Assembly (NCBI GenBank): GCA_963778225.1
Contig: CAVZTR010000006.1
Location: 62,001-126,000, forward strand
From: JAGVSR01 sp963778225
GTDB lineage: Bacteria > Pseudomonadota > Alphaproteobacteria > Rhizobiales > Hyphomicrobiaceae
Length of the DNA: 64,000 nt
Reading direction: 5' to 3'
Shown here one piece after another: positions 1 to 8,956 of the stretch (position 1 is its first letter; each line of letters begins with the position of its first letter). Both the position numbers and the translations under genes were made by a program. Below the pieces are notes generated by a model that did no database searches, was not told where the DNA came from, and was given only the letters and a program-made list of their open reading frames with translations.

Positions 1-1048
1 TGCGCCGCTCGTTGAGCCCCAGCCGCTTCATGGCCAGCCGGAACCGCTGCGCCACCTGATCGGCGTACGCCCCGCGACCCCGGCCGCGCGTCCCGAACTC
101 CGCCACATAATCCTTGCCGCCGTGCATCGACTGCAGCAGATGCAGCACGCGCTTGGCCCGATCCGGAACCTCTGTTGCGAGCCACTCGCGAAAAAGCTCC
201 TTCAGTTCGAGTGGCAGCCGCAGCATCACGTAACCCGCCTGCTGTGCACCCGCAGTTTTGGCAGCTGACAAGATCGCTTCGATTTCATGATCGTTGAGCG
301 ACGGGATCACAGGCGCCACCATCACCGCCGTCGGTATGCCCGCCTCGCTCAACTGCCGGATCGCATCCAGGCGCCGCGTCGGTGTCGACGCACGCGGCTC
401 CATCCGCCGCGCCAAGTGCCGGTCGAGAGTTGTGATCGACAGCGCGACCTTGGCGAGCCCACGCTCCGCCATCCGCTGCAGAATATCGATATCTCGCACC
501 ACCAGCGCCGACTTGGTGACGATGCCTACCGGATGCCCGGTGCGTTCCAACACCTCCAGCACCGATCGTGTGATCTGATGCTCGCGCTCGATCGGCTGAT
601 ACGGGTCTGTATTGGTGCCGAGCGCCATCGTCGCGGGTGCATATCCCGGCGCGCCAAGTTCCTTTTCCAAGAGCGCCGCGGCATTGGGCTTTGCATAAAG
701 CTGCGTCTCGAAATCGAGCCCGGCCGAATGTCCCAGATAACAATGCGACGGCCGCGCATAGCAGTAGATGCAGCCGTGCTCACACCCGCGATAGGGATTG
801 ATCGATCGATCAAACGAAATGTCGGGGCTGTCGTTGCGGGTGATGATCGTGCGCGCCGCATCCGCCCGCACTGTCGTCCGCAAAGGTGCCAGGTCTTCTT
901 CGAGCTCCCAGCCGTCGTCGAAGGATACCCGCGCCTCGGGCTCGAAGCGCCCAACTGCGTTCGAGAGCGCGCCGCGCCCGCGCCGCCGATCTGCCGGAGC
1001 CTGCACATCTATCCTGTCGACCAAAACGTCGGCTGCTTCCCTGGGCAT
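1..1048 (-). CDS. PA0069-family radical SAM protein, 3' end outside window
   Basis: Partial gene; about 349 residues are visible and the C terminus lies beyond base 1. The protein should bind a 4Fe-4S cluster and S-adenosylmethionine, and the family is related to spore photoproduct lyase (SplB). The cluster motif is plain: CEHGCIYC (C-x3-C-x2-C) near residue 90, preceded by DRSINPYRG. Further family-like stretches are ALGTNTDPYQPIE and TKSALVVRDIDIL. The ATG at 1048 follows a GAGGTGG ribosome site. The next gene is transcribed divergently from about 140 bases away. The substrate is unknown; a DNA-repair role is only a guess from the SplB relationship. Confidence 0.85.
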   Translation of the reverse strand, partial: MPREAADVLVDRIDVQAPADRRRGRGALSNAVGRFEPEARVSFDDGWELEEDLAPLRTTVRADAARTIITRNDSPDISFDRSINPYRGCEHGCIYCYARPSHCYLGHSAGLDFETQLYAKPNAAALLEKELGAPGYAPATMALGTNTDPYQPIEREHQITRSVLEVLERTGHPVGIVTKSALVVRDIDILQRMAERGLAKVALSITTLDRHLARRMEPRASTPTRRLDAIRQLSEAGIPTAVMVAPVIPSLNDHEIEAILSAAKTAGAQQAGYVMLRLPLELKELFREWLATEVPDRAKRVLHLLQSMHGGKDYVAEFGTRGRGRGAYADQVAQRFRLAMKRLGLNERR

Positions 1049-1184
1049 CGGCCACCTCACGCATTAGAAGACCACGTTACCGCGCCATCAAGAACATAAC
1101 AAGAACAAAAAATATGTGGCCCCGCGGCCACTGCTGCGAAACGTGCGCTTGTTGCGCGCCGCCGCGCATGTCATCGGTGATCGT

Positions 1185-1928
1185 ATGATTTCGGTAATTA
1201 TCCCCACGCGTGACGCAGAGAAGGACCTCGCACCCACTCTGGCGGCACTCATCCCGGCCGCCGTGGATGGCTTCGTCCGCGAGGTCATCGTAGCTGACGG
1301 CAACTCCTCCGACCGCACGCTCACCATCGCCGAGAATGCGGGCGTTGAGGTCGTGGAGACCGCCCCGGGGCGCGGCCGCCAATTGCGCGCCGGTGCCAGT
1401 CGCGCCCGCTTTCCCTGGCTGCTTTTCCTCCACGCCGACACCGAACTCGCACCCGGCTGGGATACTGTTGCCGCCAACTTTATTCACAAGGTCGACAGCG
1501 GCCGAATTCCGCTATCCGCCGCCGCATTCCGGTTCCGTCTCCTCGACGACGGCTGGCGGCCGCGCATGCTCGAAGCGGCCGTTGCCGTGCGCTGTGGCCT
1601 CTTCCGGTTGCCATACGGCGACCAAGGCCTGCTGATCCCGCGCACGCTCTATGACGAGATCGGCGGCTTCAGCGAACAGCCCCTGATGGAAGATGTCGAT
1701 CTCGTGCGCCGTATAGGCCGTCGCCGTTTGACGATCTTGCGTGCCGACGCCATCACCAGCGCCGAACGCTATCGCAGCGAGGGCTACGGACGGCGCATCC
1801 TGCGCAATCAAAGGTGCCTCGCCATGTACGCCGCCGGGTTCGCGCCGGAGCACATTGCACGGATCTATGAACCCGCGCCCGCGCGTGGAACCGCCCTCGA
1901 AACGCGCGAACGGCTATCCCAGCCGTGA
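1185..1928 (+). CDS. TIGR04283-type family 2 glycosyltransferase
   Basis: Glycosyltransferase of the GT2 (GT-A fold) class, 247 residues. It opens with MISVIIPTRDAEKDL, the usual first beta strand, followed by VIVADGNSSDRT and the metal-binding region LFLHADTEL. Later motifs are GDQGLLIPR and MEDVDLVRR, where ED would be the catalytic-base region. An upstream GTG at 1116 in frame would add 23 residues that do not look like the family, so the ATG at 1185 is preferred. Its stop overlaps the start of the DUF2064 gene (GTGA), a pairing seen widely for TIGR04283 and TIGR04282 proteins, so both probably act in one pathway. Donor and acceptor are unknown. Confidence 0.85.
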   Translation: MISVIIPTRDAEKDLAPTLAALIPAAVDGFVREVIVADGNSSDRTLTIAENAGVEVVETAPGRGRQLRAGASRARFPWLLFLHADTELAPGWDTVAANFIHKVDSGRIPLSAAAFRFRLLDDGWRPRMLEAAVAVRCGLFRLPYGDQGLLIPRTLYDEIGGFSEQPLMEDVDLVRRIGRRRLTILRADAITSAERYRSEGYGRRILRNQRCLAMYAAGFAPEHIARIYEPAPARGTALETRERLSQP

Positions 1929-2572
1929 AGCGCGCGTGGCCGCGCCCACGATCGATGATGCCCCGGCGCACTCTGGTGATGATGGTCAAGGTTCCGATCG
2001 CCGGACGCGTCAAAACCCGGCTCGCGCGCAGCATCGGCATTGGTACGGCAACAACGTTTTACCGCCACGCCACCTTCGGCCTCGCAACACGCCTGACCAA
2101 CCCGCGTCGCTGGTCTCTGGTCCTCGCAGTCGCGCCCGACGCGCAGATGCGGTCCAACGCACTCCCGTCCGGAACCCGACGCATGCGTCAGGGCACGGGC
2201 GATCTCGGCCAGCGCCTGCAGAATGTGTTTGATGATGTGCCGCGCGGCCCCGTGGTCGTGATCGGCTCCGACGTGCCCGGCATCTCACAGGTCGATATTG
2301 CTCAGGCGTTTCGCGTTCTCGAAGGCCACGAGGCGGTGATCGGCCCCTCACCTGACGGCGGCTACTGGCTGATCGGACTGCGCCGTCGACCGCGCCGCCT
2401 GAAGCCGTTTCGCAACATCCGCTGGTCCACGCATGAAGCCCGCTCCGGAACGATGAGCAATCTCGCCGGCAGCCGCGTCGGCCTCGTGCGTGAAATGCCG
2501 GATATCGACAATGGCAATGACTGGCGCGCGCACGGCTCAAGGCGCAGCCGCCGAATTCTCTCGGCTACGTGA
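1925..2572 (+). CDS. TIGR04282/DUF2064 nucleotidyltransferase-like protein
   Basis: A 215-residue protein with the fold of sugar or cofactor nucleotidyltransferases (CofC/MobA-like). Visible marks are VKVPIAGRVKTRL near the N terminus, a typical phosphate-binding start, then GSDVPGIS with the conserved Asp, and PSPDGGYWLIG. The GTG start at 1925 overlaps the TGA of the upstream glycosyltransferase, implying translational coupling. The first 15 residues (Arg/Met-rich) may not belong; a start at one of the Met codons before VKVPIAG is possible. Family members are usually annotated as glycosyltransferases without proven chemistry. Confidence 0.8.
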   Translation: MKRAWPRPRSMMPRRTLVMMVKVPIAGRVKTRLARSIGIGTATTFYRHATFGLATRLTNPRRWSLVLAVAPDAQMRSNALPSGTRRMRQGTGDLGQRLQNVFDDVPRGPVVVIGSDVPGISQVDIAQAFRVLEGHEAVIGPSPDGGYWLIGLRRRPRRLKPFRNIRWSTHEARSGTMSNLAGSRVGLVREMPDIDNGNDWRAHGSRRSRRILSAT

Positions 2573-2582
2573 GTGGCGTTTC

Positions 2583-3113
2583 TCAGGCTGCAGAACGGCC
2601 TGCGTTTTCTTCGGCCTTGACCGGCATGCACACGTCCACGCGCTGCTTTTCGAGCGGCACGAGATCAGGATTGTCGAGGTAGATCTCGATCACCGGACGC
2701 CGGCTGTCGATCACCACATTTTGGCCCGGCGTCCACTCGTTACGCAGTTTTGAAATGGTGTGCGACAGACCGACGGCGCCGCCGACGTGCCGCTCGCGCG
2801 CATACGCCCCACCCGGCAACCGCCGGATAGAAAACGTCATCGGCAGGAGGCGCCGGGCTTCTTCGACGAGTTCCACGCACGCTTCATAGCGGCAGTTCGC
2901 AGGCGAGACGATGCGCGGATCATCAAGCAGCAGACCATAGCCCGTCCCGATGTCACGGATGAGCCCAGAACTGTGGAGCCAGCTGAACATGTTTTCCCAG
3001 GCCTCGGACGCAGACTGGGAATAGGGCCCTTTGGCACGCACCACTGCCACGTTCAGTGGTCGCAGATATACAAAGCCCGTACTCACGTTGGTCACTCCGC
3101 TCCTGTTGCCCAA
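2583..3113 (-). CDS. GyrI-like effector-binding domain protein
   Basis: A 176-residue stand-alone GyrI-like small-molecule-binding domain, the ligand-binding half found in AraC-type regulators such as Rob and SbmC/GyrI. Typical features are the N-terminal strand VAVVRAKGPY, then a helix with AWENMFSWL, IGTGYGLLLDDP, and near the end the block IEIYLDNPDLVP. No helix-turn-helix is present, so it is not itself a transcription factor. It lies downstream of the uracil-DNA glycosylase on the same strand with a 146-base gap. Ligand and function are unknown; the family includes gyrase inhibitors and small hydrolases. Confidence 0.8.
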   Translation of the reverse strand: MGNRSGVTNVSTGFVYLRPLNVAVVRAKGPYSQSASEAWENMFSWLHSSGLIRDIGTGYGLLLDDPRIVSPANCRYEACVELVEEARRLLPMTFSIRRLPGGAYARERHVGGAVGLSHTISKLRNEWTPGQNVVIDSRRPVIEIYLDNPDLVPLEKQRVDVCMPVKAEENAGRSAA

Positions 3114-3259
3114 AGTTGCCGAAAGTCTCGGGCAATCTTTACGGAAGCTAGCATTGCGGAATTCAAGCGCGTTTAAGTCGTACGTTAAAACTTACGCTCA
3201 ATTCGACCTAATTTAATGGCGGATTTCGCCGCAAAACGATCTTCACGAAGCGCCCTGCG

Positions 3260-4156
3260 TCAGGTTTTCTGCGGCTTCAGCGCCTCGTTCACGCTCAATA
3301 TATCGCGCCAGGCCTGCCGCTTGGCGATTGGCGTCCGCAGCAGGTACGCCGGATGCAGCGTCGCGATCACAGGTACTTTCAAATTTCCAAACTCGAGCGT
3401 CTGCCAGCGCCCGCGGATTTTCAGAATCCCTTCATCAGTCCGCAAGATTTGCTTCGAGGCCGAACCGCCCATCAGCAACAGCACACGCGGCGCCACGAGT
3501 TCGATTTGCCGCTCCAGGAATGGACGGCAGATCTCAGCCTCCTGTGGCGTCGGCGGGCGATTGCCGGGCGGCCGCCAGTAAACGACGTTCGTGATGTGAA
3601 CATCGGTTTCCGTCCAGCCAGCCGCGGCAATCATACGATCGAGCAGTTGCCCCGCGCGCCCGACGAACGGACGGCCTTCGATGTCCTCATCTCGCCCCGG
3701 CGCCTCACCGACGATCATCACCGGCGCCTGTGCCGCCCCGCGGTAGAAGCACAGGTTCTTCGCCGTCGCCTTCAGCCCGCACCCGTCGAAGGCCGCCAGC
3801 GCCTTGTGCAAATCATCAAGGCTTGCGGCATTCCGCGCCGCCACCCGCGCCGCTCCAACAGCCACATCCGGAGCTGCGGGCGCAAACTTGCGCGCCGGCG
3901 CAGCCATCGCGGGAGCGGGTCGACTTGCCGTCGGTGCGGTACCCGGCCGTTCGGAACGCTCCGGTTGCAAAAGCGTTGTTCGCGCAGGGGCAGGGACGGC
4001 TGCCGGCTCGTCTTCCGCGAAGTCAAAGCCGGACCCAGGCGGACCGCGGCCCTCCGCGAGCCAGTCCGTCGCCTCCTCGGCCACAGCGGCGTCCGCGCCC
4101 ATGGCGAAGGTCCACTCCAGCATGGCGGCCAGTAACTCGCGGGTTCCATCGGTCAT
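3260..4156 (-). CDS. Family-4 (Fe-S) uracil-DNA glycosylase
   Basis: Removes uracil from DNA as the first step of base-excision repair. The C-terminal 190 residues carry the family hallmarks: GEAPGRDEDIEG (motif 1, with the catalytic/water-binding region), VGRAGQLLD, ITNVVYWRPPGNR, and HPAYLLR (motif 2). Cysteines possibly serving the iron-sulphur cluster are seen in FDGCGLKAT and EICRPF. The first 105 residues hold an alpha-helical stretch then an Ala/Pro-rich linker, as is common in alphaproteobacterial members. The ATG at 4156 (MTDGTRELLAAML) is chosen over an upstream start at 4297 because the added 47 residues look non-coding and would run into the ETF-QO promoter. Confidence 0.88.
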   Translation of the reverse strand: MTDGTRELLAAMLEWTFAMGADAAVAEEATDWLAEGRGPPGSGFDFAEDEPAAVPAPARTTLLQPERSERPGTAPTASRPAPAMAAPARKFAPAAPDVAVGAARVAARNAASLDDLHKALAAFDGCGLKATAKNLCFYRGAAQAPVMIVGEAPGRDEDIEGRPFVGRAGQLLDRMIAAAGWTETDVHITNVVYWRPPGNRPPTPQEAEICRPFLERQIELVAPRVLLLMGGSASKQILRTDEGILKIRGRWQTLEFGNLKVPVIATLHPAYLLRTPIAKRQAWRDILSVNEALKPQKT

Positions 4157-4278
4157 GACCGCACCATATCCGCCACGGGCGCCAAGTCCACCCGCGCAAC
4201 CTGCCCCGTGGCCGAGCATGTCGAAGCAGGTCCACCGCGGCACCCGCCGCGTTTCCTGTGACGGAACGCCCGCGTTGC

Positions 4279-4307
4279 TTGACGCTGCCGGGCACACAAC
4301 CTAATCG
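4279..4307 (+). promoter_or_regulatory. Possible promoter of the ETF-QO gene
   Basis: TTGACG (4279-4284) and TAATCG (4302-4307) are separated by exactly 17 bases and lie 50 bases before the ATG at 4358. The -35 element matches the sigma-70 consensus in five of six positions; the -10 is weak, as is usual in this group. Prediction only. Confidence 0.35.
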
Positions 4308-4357
4308 GGAACGCCTGCCATTCCCCCACACCACCGGAACCGAAGGATCTCTTCGAG

Positions 4358-6040
4358 ATGGACGTTGAAGCATTCGAGTTGCCGCCACGTGAGGCCATGG
4401 AATTCGACGTTGTCATCGTCGGTGCGGGCCCGGCCGGTCTTTCGGCTGCCATCCGCTTGAAGCAGCTTGCCGCAGAGACGGGGCGTGAGATCTCCGTCGT
4501 CGTTCTCGAGAAAGGCTCGGAAGTCGGCGCGCACATTCTCTCTGGCGCCGTCATCGATCCGGTGGGCCTCGACCGCCTCATCCCAGATTGGAAAGAGAAG
4601 GGCGCGCCGGTCGAGACGGAAGTGACCGAAGACCGCTTCCTCGTGTTGGGCCCACAGGGCGATATCAACCTGCCGGCGATCCTGATGCCGCCGCTGATGA
4701 ACAATCACGGCAACTACATCGTCTCGCTCGGCGCCGTCACCCGTTGGCTGGGTGAGCAGGCTGCTGAACTCGGCGTCGAAATCTATCCGGGGTTTGCCGC
4801 CGCCGAAGTCCTCTATGACGACAAAGGCGCGGTCGTCGGCGTCGCCACGGGCGACATGGGCGTCGGACGCGACGGCCGGCCCAAAGACAGCTTCGTGCGC
4901 GGTATGGAACTGCGCGGCAAATATACCTTCATCGCCGAAGGCGTCCGCGGATCACTGGCAAAGCTGATCATCGCCAAGTTCGGCCTCGACGCCAACGTCG
5001 AACCGCAGAAGTACGGCATCGGCCTGAAGGAACTCTGGGAAGTCGCCCCCGGCAAGCATCATCCCGGCCTCGTCCAGCATTCGTTCGGCTGGCCGCTCGG
5101 CAACCGCACCGGCGGCGGATCCTTCGTTTATCACTACGGCGAAAACCTCGTCTCGGTCGGGTTCGTCGTCCACCTGAATTACGAGAACCCCTACCTCTCG
5201 CCCTACGACGAGTTCCAGCGCTTCAAGACGCACCCAGCCATTCGCGAAACCTTCGAAGGCGGCAAGCGCATCGCTTATGGCGCCCGCGCCATCACCGAAG
5301 GCGGCTGGCAATCTCTGCCCAAGCTCACCTTCCCCGGCGGCGTGCTGCTCGGCTGCTCCGCCGGCATGGTCAACGTGCCCCGCATCAAGGGCAGCCACAA
5401 CGCCATGCTGTCAGGCATCGAGGCCGCCGAAGCCGCATTTGAAGCCCTCGGCGCCAATCGCGCCCATGACGAGCTGACGAGCTACGAGACCGCCGTCCGC
5501 GACGGTGCCATCGGCTCCGAACTGAAGCGCGTGCGTAATTCGAAGCCCATGTGGTCGCGTTTCGGCACGGCACTCGGCATTCCGCTCGGCGGGATAGACA
5601 TGTGGCTGCGCACGCTGCTCGGCGGCTGGTCGCCCTTTGGCACCTGGGGCCACGGCAAGTCCGACGCCGCTTCAATCAAGCCGGCAGCCGACTACGAACC
5701 CATTGCCTACCCCAAGCCCGACGGCGTCCTGACGTTCGACAAATTGACGAGCGTCGCGTTCTCGGCAACCAACCATGAGGAAGATCAGCCGGTCCACCTC
5801 AAGCTCACCGACCCGTCAATCCCCATCGCCGTCAACCTCCCGACGTGGGCCGAACCCGCCCAGCGCTATTGCCCCGCCGGCGTGTATGAAGTGGTCCGCG
5901 ACGACAAAGGCACGCCCAGGTTCCAGATCAACGCGCAGAACTGCGTCCACTGCAAAACCTGCGATATCAAAGACCCGAGCCTGAACATCACCTGGGTTTG
6001 CCCCGAAGGTGGCGGCGGCCCCAACTACGCTGGCATGTAA
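4358..6040 (+). CDS. Electron transfer flavoprotein-ubiquinone oxidoreductase
   Basis: Passes electrons from electron transfer flavoprotein (fed by fatty-acid, amino-acid and methylamine dehydrogenases) to ubiquinone at the membrane. The 560-residue length is that of the family. The N terminus has the FAD dinucleotide-binding motif VVIVGAGPAGLSAAI (residues 20-34). The C terminus has the single 4Fe-4S cluster motif, with YCPAGVYE followed by CVHCKTCDIKDP. It ends in ITWVCPEGGGGPNYAGM, which is standard. The gene stands alone, divergent from the glycosylase gene. The last 36 bases, coding for EGGGGPNYAGM and stop, are repeated twice downstream (see the repeat entry). Confidence 0.95.
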   Translation: MDVEAFELPPREAMEFDVVIVGAGPAGLSAAIRLKQLAAETGREISVVVLEKGSEVGAHILSGAVIDPVGLDRLIPDWKEKGAPVETEVTEDRFLVLGPQGDINLPAILMPPLMNNHGNYIVSLGAVTRWLGEQAAELGVEIYPGFAAAEVLYDDKGAVVGVATGDMGVGRDGRPKDSFVRGMELRGKYTFIAEGVRGSLAKLIIAKFGLDANVEPQKYGIGLKELWEVAPGKHHPGLVQHSFGWPLGNRTGGGSFVYHYGENLVSVGFVVHLNYENPYLSPYDEFQRFKTHPAIRETFEGGKRIAYGARAITEGGWQSLPKLTFPGGVLLGCSAGMVNVPRIKGSHNAMLSGIEAAEAAFEALGANRAHDELTSYETAVRDGAIGSELKRVRNSKPMWSRFGTALGIPLGGIDMWLRTLLGGWSPFGTWGHGKSDAASIKPAADYEPIAYPKPDGVLTFDKLTSVAFSATNHEEDQPVHLKLTDPSIPIAVNLPTWAEPAQRYCPAGVYEVVRDDKGTPRFQINAQNCVHCKTCDIKDPSLNITWVCPEGGGGPNYAGM

Positions 6041-6211
6041 CCTGAGACCCGCCAAATCCTCGAAAGCACGCCACCTTCAACCAATAGTGAAGGTGGCGGC
6101 GGCCCCAATTATGCTGGAATGTAACTAACGATCTCCCAGATCGGGATCAGCACGCCACCTTCAAAATCAAAAAATGAAGGTGGCGACCGCCCCAATTACG
6201 CCGGGATGTAA
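6005..6211 (+). repeat. Three iterated copies of the ETF-QO gene tail with intervening hairpins
   Basis: Copy 1 (6005-6040) is the authentic end of the gene. Copy 2 (6089-6124) and copy 3 (6176-6211) are also 36 bases and end in TAA. Copy 2 differs from copy 1 at three positions that are all silent if translated; copy 3 would change two Gly codons to Asp-Arg. The spacers of 48 and 51 bases each contain CGCCACCTTCA (6069-6079; 6153-6163), complementary to TGAAGGTGGCG at the start of the next copy (6088-6098; 6175-6185), so two 11-bp stems with 8- and 11-base loops can form. There is no clear U-tract. Copies 2 and 3 have no start codon and are probably not translated. Confidence 0.85.
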
Positions 6212-6252
6212 TCAGAGATATCGTCAGCGCCGAAACACTCCAAGCCGGACCG

Positions 6253-6564
6253 CTAGTCTTTCGGCGCGTCGGGCGTGGTCATGCCGGCATCGTCAGCAGG
6301 TTGATCATCGGGTGGCACGATCGGCTCTTCACCGGCCGCCGGCTCACCCTCGACCGGCGCATCTTCTGCGGACGGTTCGCCCACGCTCTCACCGGCGGCA
6401 GGTTCTTCCTGCGCGATCGTCCGCTCACCGGCCTTCGACATCGGCTCTTCGCGAAGTTCCAGCGCGTTGACCGGACCAGAAAGGCCCCAGATAATCGCGC
6501 CAATCATTGCGATGATCGGCACGCGCATGGGAGCAACCATCAAAACTGGCAGGGCGCGAAGCAT
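6253..6564 (-). CDS. Small membrane-anchored acidic protein, unknown
   Basis: A 103-residue hypothetical protein. An N-terminal hydrophobic stretch (roughly residues 5-32, VPIIAMIGAIIWGL) would be an anchor or uncleaved signal; an acidic Glu/Pro/Ala-rich tail rich in EEP, GEP and PPDD follows and is probably disordered. The start at 6564 is chosen because GGAG lies seven bases upstream; an in-frame start at 6645 is possible. It runs convergent to the ETF-QO gene. Low-complexity composition leaves some doubt that it is real. Confidence 0.45.
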   Translation of the reverse strand: MLRALPVLMVAPMRVPIIAMIGAIIWGLSGPVNALELREEPMSKAGERTIAQEEPAAGESVGEPSAEDAPVEGEPAAGEEPIVPPDDQPADDAGMTTPDAPKD

Positions 6565-6805
6565 GAGGTTGCTCCAATTTGGAAATGAAACCTGAGACCA
6601 ACGTTTCATCAAACGTAGCCATGGCGAGACTACCCGAGACTGCATTCTAGGTTGAGCCTTTTCGACGCCCTTTGATCAGACAGGGTAAAAACTCCACTTA
6701 TCTTCTTCACGTCTGTCGCCAAGCTGCCGCAGACTTTGCTAGAATTAGCTTCGCAGTCGTGCGCACATCCAGCGCAAGATCCCGCGGCAAAAGGAAAATG
6801 CGTCC

Positions 6806-8956
6806 ATGCGCTCACGTTCGGCCCGCTTCCTCGCCCACACCTCGCTTCGCGGCGTCATCCTCGCCGCGCTGCTGACGGCGGGCCCGCCGGCCGTTATGGC
6901 GGAGACGGACGATCCAGCGGCAGACCTTTCTCAAACGTTATCCGGCAGCTATCTGGCCGGCCGATTCGCCCGCTCCGAAAACGACACCGACAACGCCGCC
7001 CGCTTTTACTCGAACGCCCTCGTGTTCGATCCCTCCAGCGACATGCTCTACGAGCAGGCGTTGCTGGCGGAAGCCTCGCAGGGCGCCTGGGATCGCGCGA
7101 TGCGGCTGTCCCAAAGCCTCGTCAAGATGGAACCCGACCACCGTATGGCCCAGATGTTTTTGGGGCTCGGTGCGTTCCGCAATGGCGATTGGTCGGCGGC
7201 TGAAAAGAACTTCCGCGCGTCCGCCTCGGGTCCCATCGGCGAACTGACAAGTTCACTCGCCACCGCGTGGATCCTGCTGGCCGAGAAGAAGCCGTCCGAT
7301 GCTCTCGATCTCCTTGTCGTGCCGCGCCAAGCCGAATGGGCCCAGTTTTATCTCCGCTACCACCGCGCCCTTATTGCCGATGTCGCCGGCCGCAGCAGCG
7401 AAGCCCATCAGACCTTCGACAAGATCTTCAAGCAGGACGGTCGCACACTGCGCACCGCGTTGGCCTACGCGCGCAGCCTCGCCCACGCCGGCAATATCAA
7501 GGGCGCTCAGTCTATCCTGAAGCAGCACATCGAGAAGTCGCAGGGTGAAGGCCACACGCTGGCCCGCGCCTTGTCGCGCGAATTGCAAGAGCCCAATCCG
7601 AAAATCTCGCTGCTCGTCTCGACCCCGTCCGAGGGTCTCGCCGAAGTCTTCTATGGCCTCGGAGAATCTCTGATCGGCGAAGGCGCCGTTGGCGTCGGCA
7701 TCGTCTATCTGCAAATGGCGCTCTATCTGGAGCCCCAGCATCCATTCGCGCTCGCCGCACTCGCCAACGCTTTTGAAGCAAACCGCCAGTACGTCGAAGC
7801 CATCACGACCTACGATCGCATTCCGAAAGGCTCACCGCTCGAACCGGCCATCGAAATCCGTAAGGCGTTCAACCTCAATTCGCTTGAAAAGCCGGATGAA
7901 GCTCGCGCCGTTCTCGAACGCCTATTGAATCTCGACGACGCCGCCAAGGCAGCACCGGCCCCAGCCGCGACCACTGCGTCCGTAGACAGCACGCCCGCCT
8001 TCCCGGCGATCGATCTGAAGAACGATGTTCTCCGTCTCGGCTCCAGCGGCGATGCCGTCAGCGAAGTCCAGGCCGCGCTCGAGCGTCTCGGCATTAACAT
8101 CGGCGGTCCGGCCGATGGCCGCTTTGGCATCGCGACGCGCCGCGCAGTCCGCGAGTTCCAGACCGCAAACGGTATCCGCGCGGATGGCGTCGTGGGCCAG
8201 GAAACCGTAAACGCAATTCTTGCCAAGGCCAACGCCGCTGCTGACGCGAACATCGCGGCTCAGAGCGCGCCAGCGCAGCCGCCCGGCGCGCTCGATGCGA
8301 GCGAACGACTGCAGGCTCTCGATGCGCTCGGCAACATCCTGCGCTCGCGCAAGCTCTATGCAGACGCCGTCGATATTTACAATCGCGCCATCGGCATGAT
8401 CCCGAAGCCCGATCGTCGCCATTGGGTTTACTTCTACGCCCGTGGCACATCCTACGAGCGCCTGAAGAACTGGCCGCCCGCCGAAGCCGACCTCAAGACA
8501 GCACTCGACCTCTATCCTGATCAACCGCTCGTCCTGAACTACCTCGGTTACTCGTGGGTCGACCAGGGCATCAACCTCGATCAAGGCATGAAGCTGATCG
8601 AACGCGCGGTGGCCGTGAAGCCCGACGACGGCTACATCGTCGACAGTCTCGGCTGGGCCCATTACAAGCGCGGCAACTTCGCCGAAGCCGTGCGCTACCT
8701 CGAACGCGCCGTCGAACTTCGCCCCGACGATCCCGTCCTCAACGACCACCTCGGCGACGCCCTTTGGAAAGTCGGCCGCGAACGCGAAGCCAGATACCAG
8801 TGGGATCAGTCGCTGTCGCTGAAGCCCGAGCCCGAAGACGCCCTCAAAACGCGTCGCAAGCTCGAAGAGGGCCTCGTGGTCATCGAGCACAACACGCCGA
8901 AGGTTGCGACTGGAGATACCGCCGCGGCGGCCGACAAGCCATCGACGACCCCGTAA
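6806..8956 (+). CDS. Tetratricopeptide protein with peptidoglycan-binding domain
   Basis: A 716-residue exported protein. The signal peptide covers about residues 1-32, ending in PPAVMAE. TPR-type helical repeats (first SGSYLAGRFARSENDTDNA) fill residues 35-390. A PG_binding_1 domain, LRLGSSGDAVSEVQ to RADGVVGQETVN, lies at about 401-470. More TPRs follow at about 490-690, including LNYLGYSWVDQG and DSLGWAHYKRGN. TPR proteins with the latter motifs are usual just upstream of ispE in this group, but the internal peptidoglycan-binding domain is unusual. AAGGA sits about ten bases before the ATG. The stop overlaps the ispE ATG (TAATG). Likely a periplasmic scaffold touching the cell wall. Confidence 0.85.
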   Translation: MRSRSARFLAHTSLRGVILAALLTAGPPAVMAETDDPAADLSQTLSGSYLAGRFARSENDTDNAARFYSNALVFDPSSDMLYEQALLAEASQGAWDRAMRLSQSLVKMEPDHRMAQMFLGLGAFRNGDWSAAEKNFRASASGPIGELTSSLATAWILLAEKKPSDALDLLVVPRQAEWAQFYLRYHRALIADVAGRSSEAHQTFDKIFKQDGRTLRTALAYARSLAHAGNIKGAQSILKQHIEKSQGEGHTLARALSRELQEPNPKISLLVSTPSEGLAEVFYGLGESLIGEGAVGVGIVYLQMALYLEPQHPFALAALANAFEANRQYVEAITTYDRIPKGSPLEPAIEIRKAFNLNSLEKPDEARAVLERLLNLDDAAKAAPAPAATTASVDSTPAFPAIDLKNDVLRLGSSGDAVSEVQAALERLGINIGGPADGRFGIATRRAVREFQTANGIRADGVVGQETVNAILAKANAAADANIAAQSAPAQPPGALDASERLQALDALGNILRSRKLYADAVDIYNRAIGMIPKPDRRHWVYFYARGTSYERLKNWPPAEADLKTALDLYPDQPLVLNYLGYSWVDQGINLDQGMKLIERAVAVKPDDGYIVDSLGWAHYKRGNFAEAVRYLERAVELRPDDPVLNDHLGDALWKVGREREARYQWDQSLSLKPEPEDALKTRRKLEEGLVVIEHNTPKVATGDTAAAADKPSTTP

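Noticed and set aside
287..1099. A 270-codon plus-strand frame at the left end
   Set aside because: It is antisense to the radical SAM gene, whose cluster motif and downstream blocks are clear.
3173..3188. TTAA-N8-TTAA near the GyrI-like gene
   Set aside because: The spacing is eight, not the seven required for a CtrA site.
6089..6211. Small peptides encoded by the repeated ETF-QO tails
   Set aside because: Copies 2 and 3 contain stop codons but no upstream start in frame with a ribosome site, so translation is unlikely.
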